DNA of 64,000 nt, from contig NZ_AUBJ02000001.1 in the NCBI RefSeq assembly GCF_000429185.2, positions 3,658,001-3,722,000 on the forward strand, given 5' to 3'. The first letter of the stretch is position 1. Every line of letters starts with the position of its first letter. Under the pieces are notes generated by a model. The model was not told the DNA's origin. It searched no databases and saw only the letters and a list, made by a program, of their open reading frames with translations. Source of the DNA: Actinoalloteichus caeruleus DSM 43889. Lineage in GTDB: Bacteria; Actinomycetota; Actinomycetes; Mycobacteriales; Pseudonocardiaceae. Positions 20,658 through 31,373 of this stretch are shown here, piece by piece. A program made the position numbers and the translations under genes.

Positions 20658-21302
20658 TCAGGTCCTCACGGTACGGGCAACCCGCGTCTGGGTGAGCACG
20701 CGGGCCGGCCCCACGACGTCGAGGAGCAGCCCCGCGCCGGTCCGCACCGACTGCTCCCCCAGTTGGTCGAGCGCGCGGAGCCGCACCCTGGTGTCGTCCC
20801 GGTACCCGAGCACGTGCCCCGCGTTGAGCGTGATCACCTCCCCCGCCTTGAGGTTCACCACGTCCAGGCTGCCGTGGCAGGACAGGACGAGCGGGCCGTG
20901 CCCGCCGGCGTGCGTGAGGAACCCCTCGTCCGAGCCGAGCAGGGAGCGCAGGCCAGGCCAGTCCCGGTCGAAGACCACCGTGCCGGCGACGGCGAGCCAG
21001 GACCGGGCCCGAACGCACCACCCGGAACGCCCGTCCAGTTCCACGATGTAGAGGTCCCCGGCCTGGTTGGGCGCCACGTCCACCCACCCACCGGGGGGCG
21101 GAGCGGTGAAACCGGTGGCCTGGGTGCCGCCACCGCGCAACCCCCGTCCCGGGCCCCGACCGGTGGCGACCCGGCGCGACTCCACGGCCACGCCGAAGCT
21201 GGTCGCCATCATGGTTCCCACCTCCGCCAGGGCCTGCTCACCACCGCCGAGCACCAGCCGCGCCACCCCGTACCCCGGGGTGTGACGTGTCACGACCTGC
21301 AC
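20658..21302 (-). CDS. AIM24 family protein
   Basis: Protein of 214 residues of the AIM24/TIGR00266 family, a glycine-rich beta-prism-like fold of unknown biochemical role. Typical features are the start VQVVTRHTPGYGVARLVLGGGE, the AEVGTMMATS segment, the LYIVELDG strand and the GEVITLNAGHVLGY strand. The GTG at 21302 is chosen because GGAGGA lies about 7 bases upstream; upstream open sequence is Arg/Pro-rich and unlike the family. It diverges from moeA and follows the same direction as the kinase gene, 97 bases away. Confidence 0.82.
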   Translation of the reverse strand: MQVVTRHTPGYGVARLVLGGGEQALAEVGTMMATSFGVAVESRRVATGRGPGRGLRGGGTQATGFTAPPPGGWVDVAPNQAGDLYIVELDGRSGWCVRARSWLAVAGTVVFDRDWPGLRSLLGSDEGFLTHAGGHGPLVLSCHGSLDVVNLKAGEVITLNAGHVLGYRDDTRVRLRALDQLGEQSVRTGAGLLLDVVGPARVLTQTRVARTVRT

Positions 21303-21446
21303 TGGTAGTCCTCCGTCCCTCGTACCCACCGCGTCGGAACCGGCCTCGGGTGGCCGCGCGCCCCGGGCGCGGACGATTCTGTGGCCCGCGTGAGCCCGGG
21401 CGAGTCGCGGGGCCGGTCCCACCGCCACGCAGGGCACCATGATCGG

Positions 21447-22709
21447 GTGGCCCAGGACAACAGGACACCTCCGCTGGTACCAGTCGAGGAACACCAGGAG
21501 CACGTCGCGAGCCTGCTGAGACCCACCGAGGTCACCAGGTCCCCGCTGGAGGAGTGCGCGGGACTCGCGATGGCGCGGGACCTGGTCGCCTCCATCCCGC
21601 TGCCCCCCTTCCGGAACTCCGCCATGGACGGCTACGCCGTCCGGTCCGTCGACGTCGCGGGAGCCTCACCGGACCGCCCCGTGCGACTGCCGGTGACCGC
21701 CGACCTGCCGGCCGGCGCGCCGGAGGTGCTGCCGTTGGCAGTGGGCAGCGCCCAACGGATCATGACCGGGGCCCCGCTCCCGCTGGGCGCGGACTGCGTC
21801 GTCCCGGTCGAACACACCGACGGCGGGACCCGCGAGGTCGCGATCGGTCTCGCGCCCGAGGAAGGCCGCCACGTCCGGCGGGCGGGGGAGGACGTCCCGG
21901 CCGGCACCACGGTGCTGCGCCGGGGGAGCGAGCTGGGGCCGGCCCAGCTCGGCCTGGCCTCCGCGCTGGGCTTCGCGGAGCTCCCGGTGCGCCGTCGTCC
22001 CCGCGTCGTGGTCCTCTCGACCGGCTCCGAACTCGTCGAGCCCGGCGAGCCGCTCGGCCTCGGGCAGATCTACGAGTCGAACGCCGTCATGCTCGTCACC
22101 GCCGTCCGGGAGGCCGGTGGCCACGCCACGGCGGTCCGGTTCGTACCCGACGACGTGGGCGCCCTCCACGAGGCGGTGCGGCCGCACCTGGCCGATGCCG
22201 ACCTCCTGCTCACCACCGGCGGGGTCAGCGCGGGAGCCTACGAGGTCGTCAAGGACGCGCTCGCCGGTGAGGGGGTCACCTTCACCAAGGTCGCGATGCA
22301 ACCGGGCATGCCGCAGGGCAGTGGTCGCTACCGGGGCGTCCCCGTGGTGGCGTTGCCGGGGAACCCGGTCTCGGCGCTGGTGTCGTTCGAGGTCTTCGTG
22401 CGGCCGGCCCTCCGACGGGCGGCCGGGTTCGACGTGACCGACCGGCCCCGGTCCCGAGCGGTGCTCGAGGGCGCCGCCCTGTCCTCCCCCTCGGGCAAGC
22501 GGCAGTACCGCCGCGGCAGCTACCACCTGGAGACCGGAGCCGTCCGGGTGGTGGGAGCCGCCGGATCGCACCTGCTGTCCGCCCTGGCCGAGTCCAACTG
22601 CCTCGTGGAGATCGCGCCGGAGGTGACGGTGGTGGAGCCGGACACCCCAGTGGAGGTGCTCCTGCTCGGGGGGCCGAGCCGCACCGGTGGTGGACCCGGC
22701 GAGAACTGA
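21447..22709 (+). CDS. moeA: Molybdopterin molybdenumtransferase MoeA
   Basis: Enzyme of 420 residues that inserts molybdate into adenylated molybdopterin. Visible motifs are the N-terminal PLPPFRNSAMDGYAV, the RIMTGAPLPLGAD segment, the MoCF-binding domain with STGSELVEPGEPL, TTGGVSAGAYE and VALPGNPVSALVSFE, and the C-terminal beta domain with GKRQYRRG. The start is less certain; the GTG at 21447 gives the usual family length. It matches the position of moeA2 next to groEL and psd-pssA in mycobacteria. No molybdoenzyme gene is in the window. Confidence 0.92.
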   Translation: MAQDNRTPPLVPVEEHQEHVASLLRPTEVTRSPLEECAGLAMARDLVASIPLPPFRNSAMDGYAVRSVDVAGASPDRPVRLPVTADLPAGAPEVLPLAVGSAQRIMTGAPLPLGADCVVPVEHTDGGTREVAIGLAPEEGRHVRRAGEDVPAGTTVLRRGSELGPAQLGLASALGFAELPVRRRPRVVVLSTGSELVEPGEPLGLGQIYESNAVMLVTAVREAGGHATAVRFVPDDVGALHEAVRPHLADADLLLTTGGVSAGAYEVVKDALAGEGVTFTKVAMQPGMPQGSGRYRGVPVVALPGNPVSALVSFEVFVRPALRRAAGFDVTDRPRSRAVLEGAALSSPSGKRQYRRGSYHLETGAVRVVGAAGSHLLSALAESNCLVEIAPEVTVVEPDTPVEVLLLGGPSRTGGGPGEN

Positions 22710-22767
22710 CGGGGTACCCGCGGCGAGGCGAGGTCGCCCCCCCTCCGCCGGGGCTAGGGTTGGTCGG

Positions 22768-23037
22768 ATGGGCCTGTTGTCATGGATCGTGTTCGGAGCC
22801 ATCGTCGGCTGGGCCGCCAACCTGGTGGTCGGGGGCCGGGAACGGGAACGCCAGGGTTGCCTGGTGAGCATCCTGGTCGGCGTCGTCGGCGCGGCCCTGG
22901 GCGGCCTCGTCTGGCGGTTGGTCACCGGGGAGGACCGGGCCTTCGCCTTCGACCTCCCCAGCATGGGTGTCGCGGCGGTGGGAGCCGTCCTGCTGCTGGT
23001 GGTCCTCCGGCTGCTGGGGACCCGCTCCCGGCGCTGA
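22768..23037 (+). CDS. GlsB/YeaQ/YmgE family small membrane protein
   Basis: Protein of 89 residues with three hydrophobic segments. The first contains the family motif IVFGAIVGWAANLVVGG, the second the glycine-rich ILVGVVGAALGG, and the third ends the protein before a basic tail. These are stress-associated membrane proteins of unknown mechanism. It starts at ATG 22768, 59 bases after moeA, and may be cotranscribed. Confidence 0.78.
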   Translation: MGLLSWIVFGAIVGWAANLVVGGRERERQGCLVSILVGVVGAALGGLVWRLVTGEDRAFAFDLPSMGVAAVGAVLLLVVLRLLGTRSRR

Positions 23038-23706
23038 CGGCCCCGGACGAGGCACCGGTCCCGGTCGTCGGCGTCAACTCGTCGACGCCCAAGTGGTCGA
23101 CAAGGACGGCTTCCTCCGACGCCGCACGAGGTAACGACGATGACTCACGATTCGTGATCAACTCATTACCGGACGCTATTGATCCCCCGTGTCCTGGCTG
23201 AGTACGCTGGTCGCGCACGCAGGTCACGCCGTTCGGCGGCCAGGACACGGTGGTGGTGTCGCCAGGAACCCGCGTCGCCCCGCCGCGGCGGTGGCGGCCG
23301 GGTCGGACCGTCCGGGCCACTGGACGACGTCCCGGCCCGTCTCCACCCGGGAGCCAGGGCCTGCCGGTGGGATTCCGACACTCCCACCCCGACCGCTCGA
23401 GTTGAGTCGTTGTCTCGTCGTGGTCCCCAGGACAGGGTGGACCGTGTGCCGTCGGGGGGCGCACGGTTCGCCCTCTGGTGTTCGCGCCCGGGACCGGCCC
23501 GGGGCTCGCCAGCTCGGCGGCCCGGGACGCGCCAGCTCCGGGAGGGCCCCGGTGACCAGCCCGTCGGGTGCGGCGCTGATCCACTCCTCTCGCTCCGCCA
23601 CCCCCTGGTTACGCTCGCGGTGGGCGCGTACCGTGTGCCGCGCCTCCGTGCCACCCGATCGGGTGCGATGCACGGGGACACCCTTCGACGCTTACGGACT
23701 GCCGAC
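23038..23706. other. Intergenic region upstream of psd
   Basis: No gene is supported in this 670-base gap. The AT-richer part at about 23130-23190, with an imperfect palindrome around CACGATTCGTGATC, is the likely promoter area. Long open frames running into psd from 23179 are in-frame extension without a ribosome binding site. Confidence 0.4.
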
Positions 23707-24531
23707 ATGAGCACCGACACACCGCGACCCCCGCGGGGCCGTGAGAACCACAGCGAGGACACCACCCGCCTCCCGGTGGTGCCCCCAGCGACGGAGCGGC
23801 CCGAGCCGTCGGCCGAGGAGCGTCCCGGCACGCTGGCGCACTTCCTCCACCTCGCCCGGTCCGTGGTCCCGCCGATGCACCCGGCCGGACGCCCCTTCGT
23901 CGCCGCCGCCGCCGGGCTCGCCCTGGTGCTCAGGCGGTTCTCCCGCCCGCTGGGGGGCCTCGGTCTCGTCCTCACCGCCTGGTGCGCCTGGTTCTTCCGG
24001 GAACCCCGCAGGGTCACCCCCAGCCGGCCCGGGCTCGTGGTGTCCGCCGCGGACGGCACCGTCTCCCAGGTGGACACGGCGGTCCCGCCCGTCGAACTCG
24101 GCCTGCCAGCCACCCCGCTGACGAGGGTCAGCGTGTTCCTCTCCGTCTTCGACGTGCACGTGCAGCGGACCCCGGTGTCGGGAGTGGTGCGCCAGGTCGC
24201 GTACCGCCCCGGCAAGTTCCTCTCCGCCGACCTCGACAAGGCCAGCGACGACAACGAGCGGAACTCCCTGGTGCTGGAGACCGAGGACGGCCACCGCGTC
24301 GTCGCGGTCCAGATCGCGGGCATGGTGGCCAGGCGCATCGTGTGCGAGGTGGCCGCCGACCAGCGGGTCGCGGCGGGCGACACCTACGGCCTGATCCGGT
24401 TCGGTTCGCGGGTGGACCTCTACCTGCCGGCGGGAAGCCGCGTGCTCGTGGAGCCGGGACAGCGCACCGTCGGCGCCGAAACCGTCATCGCGGAACTCCC
24501 GGAGCCCTCCTCGGCCGCAGCGGGGGGCTGA
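23707..24531 (+). CDS. psd: Phosphatidylserine decarboxylase proenzyme
   Basis: Membrane-associated pyruvoyl enzyme of 274 residues that makes phosphatidylethanolamine from phosphatidylserine. It has two hydrophobic N-terminal segments, the signature FLSVFDVHVQRTPVSG and the self-cleavage site FGS, with the serine near residue 234; cleavage there would leave a short alpha chain beginning at that serine. The ~60-residue N-terminal extension is polar and variable. ATG at 23707 is the best start. The pssA gene begins 4 bases after its stop, giving a two-gene phospholipid operon. Confidence 0.93.
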   Translation: MSTDTPRPPRGRENHSEDTTRLPVVPPATERPEPSAEERPGTLAHFLHLARSVVPPMHPAGRPFVAAAAGLALVLRRFSRPLGGLGLVLTAWCAWFFREPRRVTPSRPGLVVSAADGTVSQVDTAVPPVELGLPATPLTRVSVFLSVFDVHVQRTPVSGVVRQVAYRPGKFLSADLDKASDDNERNSLVLETEDGHRVVAVQIAGMVARRIVCEVAADQRVAAGDTYGLIRFGSRVDLYLPAGSRVLVEPGQRTVGAETVIAELPEPSSAAAGG

Positions 24532-24535
24532 GCGC

Positions 24536-25447
24536 ATGGCACGGGTAGCGCCCGGCATCGGACTGGTGCCCAACGCGGTGACCGTGCTGGCGCTGTGCGC
24601 CGGGCTCTCATCGGTGATGTTCGCGCTCGACGGGCGCTTCGCCGCGGCCGTCGCCGCCGTCGCGACCGCCGCGCTGCTGGACGGACTGGACGGCCGCCTC
24701 GCCCGCCTGTTGGACGCCACCAGCAGGATGGGGGCCGAGCTCGACTCGTTGGCCGACGCCGTCTCCTTCGGCGTCGCTCCCGCCCTGGTGGTCTTCATCT
24801 GGTCGCTGCACGGCAGCCAATGGGGATGGGTCGTCTGCCTCCTCTTCGCCGTGTGCGCGGTGCTCCGGCTCGCCCGGTTCAACGTGCTGATGGAGGACAC
24901 GAAGAGCCCGCCGTTCGGCAAGGAGTTCTTCGTCGGGGTTCCCGCGCCCGCCGGCGCGCTGACGGCGCTCTTCCCCCTGGTCATCTCCCTCAAGTCCGGC
25001 GAGGGCTGGTGGTCGTCCCAGCTGGTGGTGGCGCTGTGGGTGATCGCGATCGGCGGACTGCTGATCAGCCGGGTCCCGACCCTGTCGTTCAAGACGCTGA
25101 AGGTGCCGGCCAAGGCGATCGCACCGCTGTTGATGTTGGTGGGGCTGCTCGCGGCGGCCGTGATCACCTACCCCCTGCTGGTCCTGGCGACCTTCATCGT
25201 GCTCTACCTCGCGCACGTGCCCTTCGCCGTTCGCCGGTACCGCTGGCTCAGCAGGCACCCGGAAGCGTGGGACGTACCGGCCGGGGAACGGCGCGCCATC
25301 CGGCGGAGCACCAGCAGGCTGCGGTTGCGGCGTCCTCGACTGCGCCCCAGGGTGGCCGGTGACGCCGTCCGGGCGGAGAGCGGCGGGTCCGGACCGGTGG
25401 GCGCCCGCCGGTCCTGGCGTCGACTCGGGCTCCGCCGACGTTCCTGA
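24536..25447 (+). CDS. pssA: CDP-diacylglycerol-serine O-phosphatidyltransferase
   Basis: Integral membrane enzyme of 303 residues that makes phosphatidylserine, the substrate of the psd product encoded just before it. The CDP-alcohol phosphotransferase signature is clear: DGLDGRLARLLDATSRMGAE followed by LDSLADA, which supplies the metal-binding aspartates. About seven membrane segments follow. The C-terminal ~60 residues are very Arg-rich and cytoplasmic, longer than in many relatives. ATG at 24536. Confidence 0.93.
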   Translation: MARVAPGIGLVPNAVTVLALCAGLSSVMFALDGRFAAAVAAVATAALLDGLDGRLARLLDATSRMGAELDSLADAVSFGVAPALVVFIWSLHGSQWGWVVCLLFAVCAVLRLARFNVLMEDTKSPPFGKEFFVGVPAPAGALTALFPLVISLKSGEGWWSSQLVVALWVIAIGGLLISRVPTLSFKTLKVPAKAIAPLLMLVGLLAAAVITYPLLVLATFIVLYLAHVPFAVRRYRWLSRHPEAWDVPAGERRAIRRSTSRLRLRRPRLRPRVAGDAVRAESGGSGPVGARRSWRRLGLRRRS

Positions 25448-25530
25448 ACACCCGACCCCCGGGCCCCTCGGATCCCCCGGGTTCCGTGGTGGGTACGGTC
25501 CGGCGCCGCGCCGGCACGTAATCTGGTCGG

Positions 25531-28299
25531 GTGATCGCGCTGACCGCTCGGCTCTCCCCGTCCGCGCTGGACACCCGGAGGGGTGTCGTCCGGCTCCATC
25601 CCGAGGTCTTCGACGCGCTCGGCCTCACGGCGTGGGACGCCGTCCGACTCACCGGGAGTCGCGTGACCTCGGCCCTGGCCGCGGTCGCGACCGGGCGGGG
25701 AGCGGCGCCCGGCGTCATCCTCGTGGACGACCTGACCCTGTCGAACCTGGGCCTGGCCGAGGGAGCGGAGGTCGTCGTCGCGCCCGTCGAGGTCAGCGCG
25801 GCCCGATCCGTCACGGTCGCCGGGTCCCGTATGGCCGCCGCCTCCCTCCCACCGGAGACGCTCCGGCTGGCGTTGACGGGCAAGGTGCTCAGCGTGGGCG
25901 ACACGGTCTCCCTCCTCCCGCAGGACGTCGCCCCGCCCTCCGGGGTGGACCTCAGCACCGCCCGTCGGAAGCTGTCCAACGCGATCGGCATCACCTGGAC
26001 CAACGAACTGCTCACCGTCACGGCCACCGAGCCGGACGGTCCGGTGGCCGTCCAACCGTCCACCCAGCTCTCCTGGCGGGACGCGGCCCCGCTGCGGGAC
26101 TCGACCGGGAGGGACTACTCCGCCGGCTCCCGCCCCTCGGGCAGGTTCGCGCAGTCCCCCGGTCCCACCCCGGCGGCGACCCCGGCGGGTGGCACCCCGA
26201 CCACCGGTGCCTCCTCCCCCGGGGGCACGGTTCCCCGGGCCTCGGACGCCGCCCGAACGGCCACCGGCACGACCGGGGCGACCACCGCTCCGGTCCGCCC
26301 CGAGGCACCGAGCGTCAGCGACCTGGTCGGCTCCGAGGACGCCGCCGCGCGGCTCACCGAGTGGCTCCGGCTCACCTTCGAACGTCCCGAGCTGCTCGAA
26401 CGCCTGGGAGCGAACTCCCGGCTCGGCGTGCTGGTGGCCGGGCCGGCGGGAGTGGGCAAGGCGACCCTGGTGCGCGCGGTGACCCGTGCGGTCGACGCGG
26501 AGCTGGTCGAGGTGTCCGCGCCCAGCGTGGCGGCCCTGGAGGCGGGCACCGCGTCGCAGCGGGTGCACGACGCCGTCGCGGCCGCCTCCGCGCACGCCGC
26601 AGCCGGCCGGAACTGCGTCCTGCTCGTCACCGACATCGAGGCCCTGGTCCCCGGCGCGAACCCTCCTCCGCTGACCACCGTGGTCCTGGACGCGCTGCGC
26701 TCCAGCAGCCACCACGGCAGGCTCGCCATCGTGGGCACCACGGCCCAGCCGGAGGGGGTGGACCCCCGGCTGCGTGATCCGGAGCTGCTGGACCGTGAAC
26801 TCGTCCTGGTCCCGCCGGACACCCGAACCCGCACCGAGGTGCTGCGGATGCTGCTGCGCAGCGTTCCGCTGTCCGACGACGTCGACCTCGGGGTGATCGC
26901 CGAGCGCACTCCCGGGTTCGTCACCGCCGACCTGCTCGCGTTGCGCCGGGAGGCGGCGGTCCGCGCGGCGCTGCGGCAGCCGCCGGAGCGAGAGGGGGCG
27001 GCCACGGACACCGCGACGGCACCGGTGGCCCCCCAGGCGGAGGCGCCGGTGGAGGAGGTCGTGGACGGCGAGCTGCTCGCCGACCCGGTTGGCGAGACCC
27101 GTACCGCTCGGACCGCCGAAGGCGGTGACCTGGCGAGCGAGGTGGCCGACGCGATCACCGACGCGGAGGTCGTGGACGTGTCACCCCACGGGGAGACCCT
27201 GGCCCTGCCGGCGCCGGGCGGTGGCGGCGGGACCACGCGCCTTCCCGTGCCCCCCGACCAGGATGGCGGCGAGACGACCCGCTTCGCGGTACCACCCAGC
27301 CGGGATGACACCGTCGAGGTTCCGGCCGCACCTGCCGACCAGGCGACCACCGAGGAGCCGGTACCCGCGAGCCCCGAGACCGCCACCTCGGAGGAGGCCG
27401 GGCCCGGCTGGCCCAGCATCCGGCAGGGGGACCTGCTGGACGCGCTCTCCTCGGTCCGGCCGATCTCCATGTCCTCCTCCGACACGCTCCAGACCGGCGG
27501 GCTCACGCTGGACGACGTCGGGGACATGGCCGAGACGAAGCAGGCCCTCACCGAGGCGGTGCTGTGGCCGCTGCGCTACCCGGACTCCTTCGCCCGGCTC
27601 GGGGTCCGCCCGCCGCGCGGCGTCCTGCTCTACGGCCCACCCGGCTGCGGGAAGACCTTCCTCGTCCGCGCGCTCGCCGGCACCGGGCAGCTCAACGTGA
27701 TGTCCGTCAAGGGCGCCGAGCTGCTGGACAAGTGGGTGGGCGAGTCGGAGCGGGCGGTGCGCGAACTCTTCGCCAGGGCGGCGGAGGCCGCGCCCACCCT
27801 CGTCTTCCTCGACGAGGTCGACGCCCTCGCCCCCCGCCGGGGCGGGTCGAGCGACAGCGGGGTGGCCGACCGGGTGGTCGCCGCCCTGCTCACGGAGTTG
27901 GACGGTGTCGAGCCGATGCGGGACGTGGTCATCCTCGCGGCGACGAACCGGCCCGAGCTGATCGACCCCGCCCTGCTGCGGCCGGGTCGCCTCGAGCGCC
28001 TGGTCTACGTCCCGCCGCCGGACGGTGAGGCCCGCGCCGCGATCCTGCGGTCGGCCAGCCGGAACACGCCCTTGGCCGACCAGGTCGACCTCGACGCGCT
28101 CGCCGCCGACCTCGACGGGTACTCGGCCGCCGACTGCGCCGCCCTGGTGCGGGAGGCCGCGTTGACCGCGATGCGGGAGAACCTGGAGGCCACCGAGGTC
28201 ACCGCCGACCACCTGGCCGCCGCCCGGGAGTCGGTGCGCCCCTCACTGGACCCCGCGCAGCTCGCGGAACTGGAGGCCTACGCCGCCTCCCAGCGGTGA
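25531..28299 (+). CDS. Cdc48/p97-like double AAA ATPase, first AAA module degenerate
   Basis: Protein of 922 residues, the counterpart of mycobacterial Rv0435c. The N-terminal ~170 residues resemble the Cdc48 N domain (double-psi barrel type). The first AAA module has an altered Walker A (GPAGVGKA, about residue 304) and Walker B (LLVTDIEAL), and lacks the RPGRFD-type arginine finger. A long acidic, Pro/Thr-rich linker (about residues 480-640) follows. The second AAA module is canonical: GPPGCGKTF (about 702), [29 protein letters not shown]. It probably unfolds or remodels protein substrates in a ring. The GTG at 25531 is the only reasonable start. It sits between pssA and pyrD as a single gene. 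Confidence 0.9.
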   Translation: MIALTARLSPSALDTRRGVVRLHPEVFDALGLTAWDAVRLTGSRVTSALAAVATGRGAAPGVILVDDLTLSNLGLAEGAEVVVAPVEVSAARSVTVAGSRMAAASLPPETLRLALTGKVLSVGDTVSLLPQDVAPPSGVDLSTARRKLSNAIGITWTNELLTVTATEPDGPVAVQPSTQLSWRDAAPLRDSTGRDYSAGSRPSGRFAQSPGPTPAATPAGGTPTTGASSPGGTVPRASDAARTATGTTGATTAPVRPEAPSVSDLVGSEDAAARLTEWLRLTFERPELLERLGANSRLGVLVAGPAGVGKATLVRAVTRAVDAELVEVSAPSVAALEAGTASQRVHDAVAAASAHAAAGRNCVLLVTDIEALVPGANPPPLTTVVLDALRSSSHHGRLAIVGTTAQPEGVDPRLRDPELLDRELVLVPPDTRTRTEVLRMLLRSVPLSDDVDLGVIAERTPGFVTADLLALRREAAVRAALRQPPEREGAATDTATAPVAPQAEAPVEEVVDGELLADPVGETRTARTAEGGDLASEVADAITDAEVVDVSPHGETLALPAPGGGGGTTRLPVPPDQDGGETTRFAVPPSRDDTVEVPAAPADQATTEEPVPASPETATSEEAGPGWPSIRQGDLLDALSSVRPISMSSSDTLQTGGLTLDDVGDMAETKQALTEAVLWPLRYPDSFARLGVRPPRGVLLYGPPGCGKTFLVRALAGTGQLNVMSVKGAELLDKWVGESERAVRELFARAAEAAPTLVFLDEVDALAPRRGGSSDSGVADRVVAALLTELDGVEPMRDVVILAATNRPELIDPALLRPGRLERLVYVPPPDGEARAAILRSASRNTPLADQVDLDALAADLDGYSAADCAALVREAALTAMRENLEATEVTADHLAAARESVRPSLDPAQLAELEAYAASQR

Positions 28300-28429
28300 C
28301 GAACCCGGTCCCAGGGGTGCGCGACCACCGCGTAGGTTGTCGGCAGACGCCGGCGCGTCGGCCGTTGGCGTGCCCGGCGGGCCGGCGGAAGCGGCGGCGC
28401 GCGCGGGATCGACCACTCTCGGGGAGACC

Positions 28430-29575
28430 ATGTACCGACTGCTGTTCTCGCTGGTCCTGCGCCGCGTCCCGGCCGAGACCGCCCACCGGGTGAGCTTCGG
28501 GCTGCTCCGGGCCATCTGCGCCGTTCCCGGCGTGCGCGGTCTGCTCCGCGGATGGCTCGTGCCGCGCGATCCGGAGCTGCGCGTCCGGGCGCTGGGGATG
28601 GACCTCCCCAGCCCGCTGGGCCTCGCCGCCGGCTTCGACAAGGAGGGCACCGGAGCCGACGCGTTGGGGGCGCTCGGCTTCGGGTTCGTCGAGATCGGCA
28701 CCATCACCGGGCAGCCGCAGCCCGGAAACCAGCAGCCGCGGTTGTTCCGACTGGTCGAGGACCGGGCCATCGTCAACCGGATGGGCTTCAACAACCACGG
28801 AGCCGCCGCCACCGCGAGGGCGCTGACCACCCGGCCCCGGTCGGGGCGGGTGGGCCTCGGGGTGAACATCGGCAAGACGAAGGTGGTGCCGGAGGCCGAG
28901 GCGGTCGCCGATTACCGGCGCGGCGCCGAGCTGCTCGCCCGGCACGCCGACTACGTGGTGGTCAACGTCAGCTCCCCGAACACTCCCGGCCTGCGGAACC
29001 TCCAGGCGGTGGAGCTGCTGCGGCCGCTGCTCACCGAGGTGCGGGCCGCCCTCGACGAGGCGGTCGCCCACCGCGTGCCGCTCCTCGTGAAGATCGCGCC
29101 CGACCTGGCCGACGAGGATGTCGACGCGGTGGCCGACCTGGCGTTGGAGCTCGGCCTGGACGGGGTGATCGCCACCAACACCACCACTGGGCGCGCTGGC
29201 CTGCGCAGCGGGGACGCCGAGGTGGCCGCCGTCGGCGCCGGCGGGCTGTCCGGAGCCCCGTTGCGGGAGCGGTCGCTGGCCGTCCTGCGGCGGTTGCGGG
29301 CCAGGGTCGGCGACCGGGTCCTGCTGGTCTCGGTGGGCGGTGTCGAGTCCGCGGAGGACGTCTGGACCCGGATCCGCGCCGGCGCCACCCTGGTCCAGGC
29401 GTACACCGGATTCATCTACGGTGGGCCGTTCTGGCCCAGGGCCGTGCACCGTGACCTGGCCCGGCGGGTGCGCCAGGCCGGGCTGCGGACGGTCGCGGAG
29501 GCGGTGGGGCTGGACGCTCCGACCACCTCCCCCGACCGGGACGACCGGCGGCGGGACGGTTCGTCCCCCGGATGA
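28430..29575 (+). CDS. pyrD: Dihydroorotate dehydrogenase (quinone), class 2
   Basis: Membrane-associated flavoenzyme of 381 residues in pyrimidine synthesis that oxidises dihydroorotate with quinone. The amphipathic N-terminal extension is typical of class 2. Key motifs are [29 protein letters not shown], the catalytic serine in [22 protein letters not shown] and [10 protein letters not shown]. The ATG at 28430 follows GGGGAGA. It is separate from the carbamoyl-phosphate/pyr operon genes, as in many actinobacteria. Confidence 0.94.
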   Translation: MYRLLFSLVLRRVPAETAHRVSFGLLRAICAVPGVRGLLRGWLVPRDPELRVRALGMDLPSPLGLAAGFDKEGTGADALGALGFGFVEIGTITGQPQPGNQQPRLFRLVEDRAIVNRMGFNNHGAAATARALTTRPRSGRVGLGVNIGKTKVVPEAEAVADYRRGAELLARHADYVVVNVSSPNTPGLRNLQAVELLRPLLTEVRAALDEAVAHRVPLLVKIAPDLADEDVDAVADLALELGLDGVIATNTTTGRAGLRSGDAEVAAVGAGGLSGAPLRERSLAVLRRLRARVGDRVLLVSVGGVESAEDVWTRIRAGATLVQAYTGFIYGGPFWPRAVHRDLARRVRQAGLRTVAEAVGLDAPTTSPDRDDRRRDGSSPG

Positions 29576-29706
29576 TCCTCGGTGGCGAGGTGGGCGGCGG
29601 CGCGTCGGCGAGGGCGATCCACCGCCCCCGCACCCGAGGGGCCGCCCGCCCGGGGTGGGGTGAATAGGATCACCTGGACGGTTTCCGGTTCCGACGAGGA
29701 GTGGCG

Positions 29707-30099
29707 ATGCCAGGCACCCCGGCCAACCCCGGCAGCAACCGAGCCCAGCGCCAGATCCTGGCCTTCGCGCTGGCGGTGACCTCGGGCGCCGTCGCCGTGG
29801 GCTCGGTGTGGCTCCAGCTCGCGCTGGACAGGTCGGTGCTCGGGGTGACGACGGTCGCCGTGCTGGTGACCATCGCGTTGTTCCACTGGGTCCGGTCGGC
29901 CGCCCCGGTGGGGATCGTCTTCGGCCTGCTCGGAACGGTGACCCTCGTCTTCGGCAACGGGGTCGCCGTTCTCGACCACGGCCTGTCGGTGGCGTTGGTG
30001 GTGCTGGCCGGGCTGGTCAGCGCGCTACCGGTGCCACTCGCGTGGCAGCTGCGCCAGCGCACCCCCGACGGTGACGACGTGGGAGCGGTCCCCGCCTGA
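29707..30099 (+). CDS. Small integral membrane protein, unknown function
   Basis: Protein of 130 residues with four predicted membrane helices (about residues 18-38, 43-61, 68-88, 93-113) and a short polar tail. I do not recognise the family. The ATG at 29707 is chosen because GAGGAG ends 6 bases before it; GTG at 29701 is a less likely start. It follows pyrD by 131 bases and may be transcribed with it. Confidence 0.7.
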   Translation: MPGTPANPGSNRAQRQILAFALAVTSGAVAVGSVWLQLALDRSVLGVTTVAVLVTIALFHWVRSAAPVGIVFGLLGTVTLVFGNGVAVLDHGLSVALVVLAGLVSALPVPLAWQLRQRTPDGDDVGAVPA

Positions 30100-30212
30100 G
30101 TTCCTCGGGCCGCGCGATTCCCCGAGGAGGCCGCACCCGCGCACGACCACCCCCCGGCGGCGTCGCCAGCTCGACGTGCCCCAGCCGTCCCCGGCCGTCC
30201 GCGCCGGAGTGG

Positions 30213-31271
30213 TCAGCGCGTCCTGGTCACCTTGTTCAGCCCCCGGGGCCGGTCCGGGTCGACTCCCCGGGCCCTGGCGAGTTCCAGGGCGAGCAGCTGC
30301 GCCGGGAGCACCTCCAGCACCGGGGCGACCTCCTCGGGAGTAGCCGGCAGGGCCACCCCCACGTCGGGTGCGGCGGACGCCGAGGCGGATCCGATCGCGG
30401 CGACGAAGGGGCCTCGTTCCCGCACCGCCTCCAGGGTCTCCAGGGTCGACGTGCCGCCCGGGCCGACGCTGGTGACGGCGAGGAGCGCGGTGTCGGCGTC
30501 GACGGCGGCGACCGGTCCGTGTAACAGGTCGGCGGCGCTGTAGGCGCGGGTCAGCAGGTAACTGGTCTCGGCGAGTTTGAGCGCCGCCTCACCCGCCGTC
30601 GCCGAGGAGTAGCCGCGACCGACGGTGAGCAGCCGGTCCGCGAAGCGCAGTCGCGAGGCGAGGTCCACGACCGGCGCGGCGGCCCCAGCCAACGCCTCGT
30701 CCGCCAGGTCCCCCAGCGGCTCCGCCCGTTCGCCGTGACCGCCTCGCAGGGCGTCGACGAGCAGGTACAGGGCCAGCAGGGTCGCGGTGTAGGTCTTGGT
30801 GGCGGCAACCGCCCGTTCCGCGCCCGCCCGGACGGACAGGGCCGCGTCGGTGACCGACACCAGGTCCGACCCTTCCGTGTTGGTCACCGCGACGGTCAAC
30901 GCGCCCTGGTCGCGCGCGGTCGCGGCGACCTCGACGAGGTCCGGGGAACCACCGCTCTGGCTGACGGTGACCAGCAGGACGTCGCGCAGGTCCTGCCGAG
31001 CTCCGTAGAGGGTGGTGGTCGAGGGCGAGACGAGGCCGGCGGGCAGACCGAGCAGCGTCTCCACGAGGTACTTGCCGTAGAGGGCCGCGTGGTCGCTGGA
31101 CCCCCTCGCGGCGAACAGCACGAACCGGGGACGTCGCCGGGTGATGTCCCCGGCGAGGGCCCGGATCTCCGGTCCGGCCGCCAGGAGCGTTCGGAAGACC
31201 GCCGGCTGCGCCGCGATCTCGTCCGCCATCAGGGAACCGGCCGTGGTGGCCGACGCCGCTTCCGCCTTCAT
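30213..31271 (-). CDS. SIS-domain protein, GlmS-isomerase/AgaS-like sugar-phosphate isomerase or deaminase
   Basis: Cytoplasmic protein of 352 residues with two SIS domains and no glutaminase domain. The first domain has the phosphosugar-binding [15 protein letters not shown] and [12 protein letters not shown]; the second has [20 protein letters not shown] and ends [10 protein letters not shown], a GlmS-like tail. Such proteins deaminate or isomerise aminosugar phosphates. It diverges from dasR across a DasR operator, which fits a role in glucosamine-6-phosphate use. The exact reaction cannot be told from sequence. ATG at 31271 follows GAGG. Confidence 0.85.
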   Translation of the reverse strand: MKAEAASATTAGSLMADEIAAQPAVFRTLLAAGPEIRALAGDITRRRPRFVLFAARGSSDHAALYGKYLVETLLGLPAGLVSPSTTTLYGARQDLRDVLLVTVSQSGGSPDLVEVAATARDQGALTVAVTNTEGSDLVSVTDAALSVRAGAERAVAATKTYTATLLALYLLVDALRGGHGERAEPLGDLADEALAGAAAPVVDLASRLRFADRLLTVGRGYSSATAGEAALKLAETSYLLTRAYSAADLLHGPVAAVDADTALLAVTSVGPGGTSTLETLEAVRERGPFVAAIGSASASAAPDVGVALPATPEEVAPVLEVLPAQLLALELARARGVDPDRPRGLNKVTRTR

Positions 31272-31357
31272 ACCGCCTCGTTCCGCCGGGTCAGCCGCCC
31301 CGGCCACTCAGGGCGGCCGTCGCCAACCGGGTTCGGGCACACCGGTCCGACGCCCGC

Positions 31358-31373
31358 AGTGGTCCAGACCAAC
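31358..31373. promoter_or_regulatory. DasR-binding dre site
   Basis: AGTGGTCCAGACCAAC matches the dre consensus ACTGGTCTAGACCAGT at 12 of 16 positions, including the invariant TGGTC-N-AGACCA core. It lies in the divergent promoter region between the SIS-domain gene and dasR, about 90 bases from the first and 240 from the second. It predicts DasR control of the SIS gene and possible autoregulation. Confidence 0.75.
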
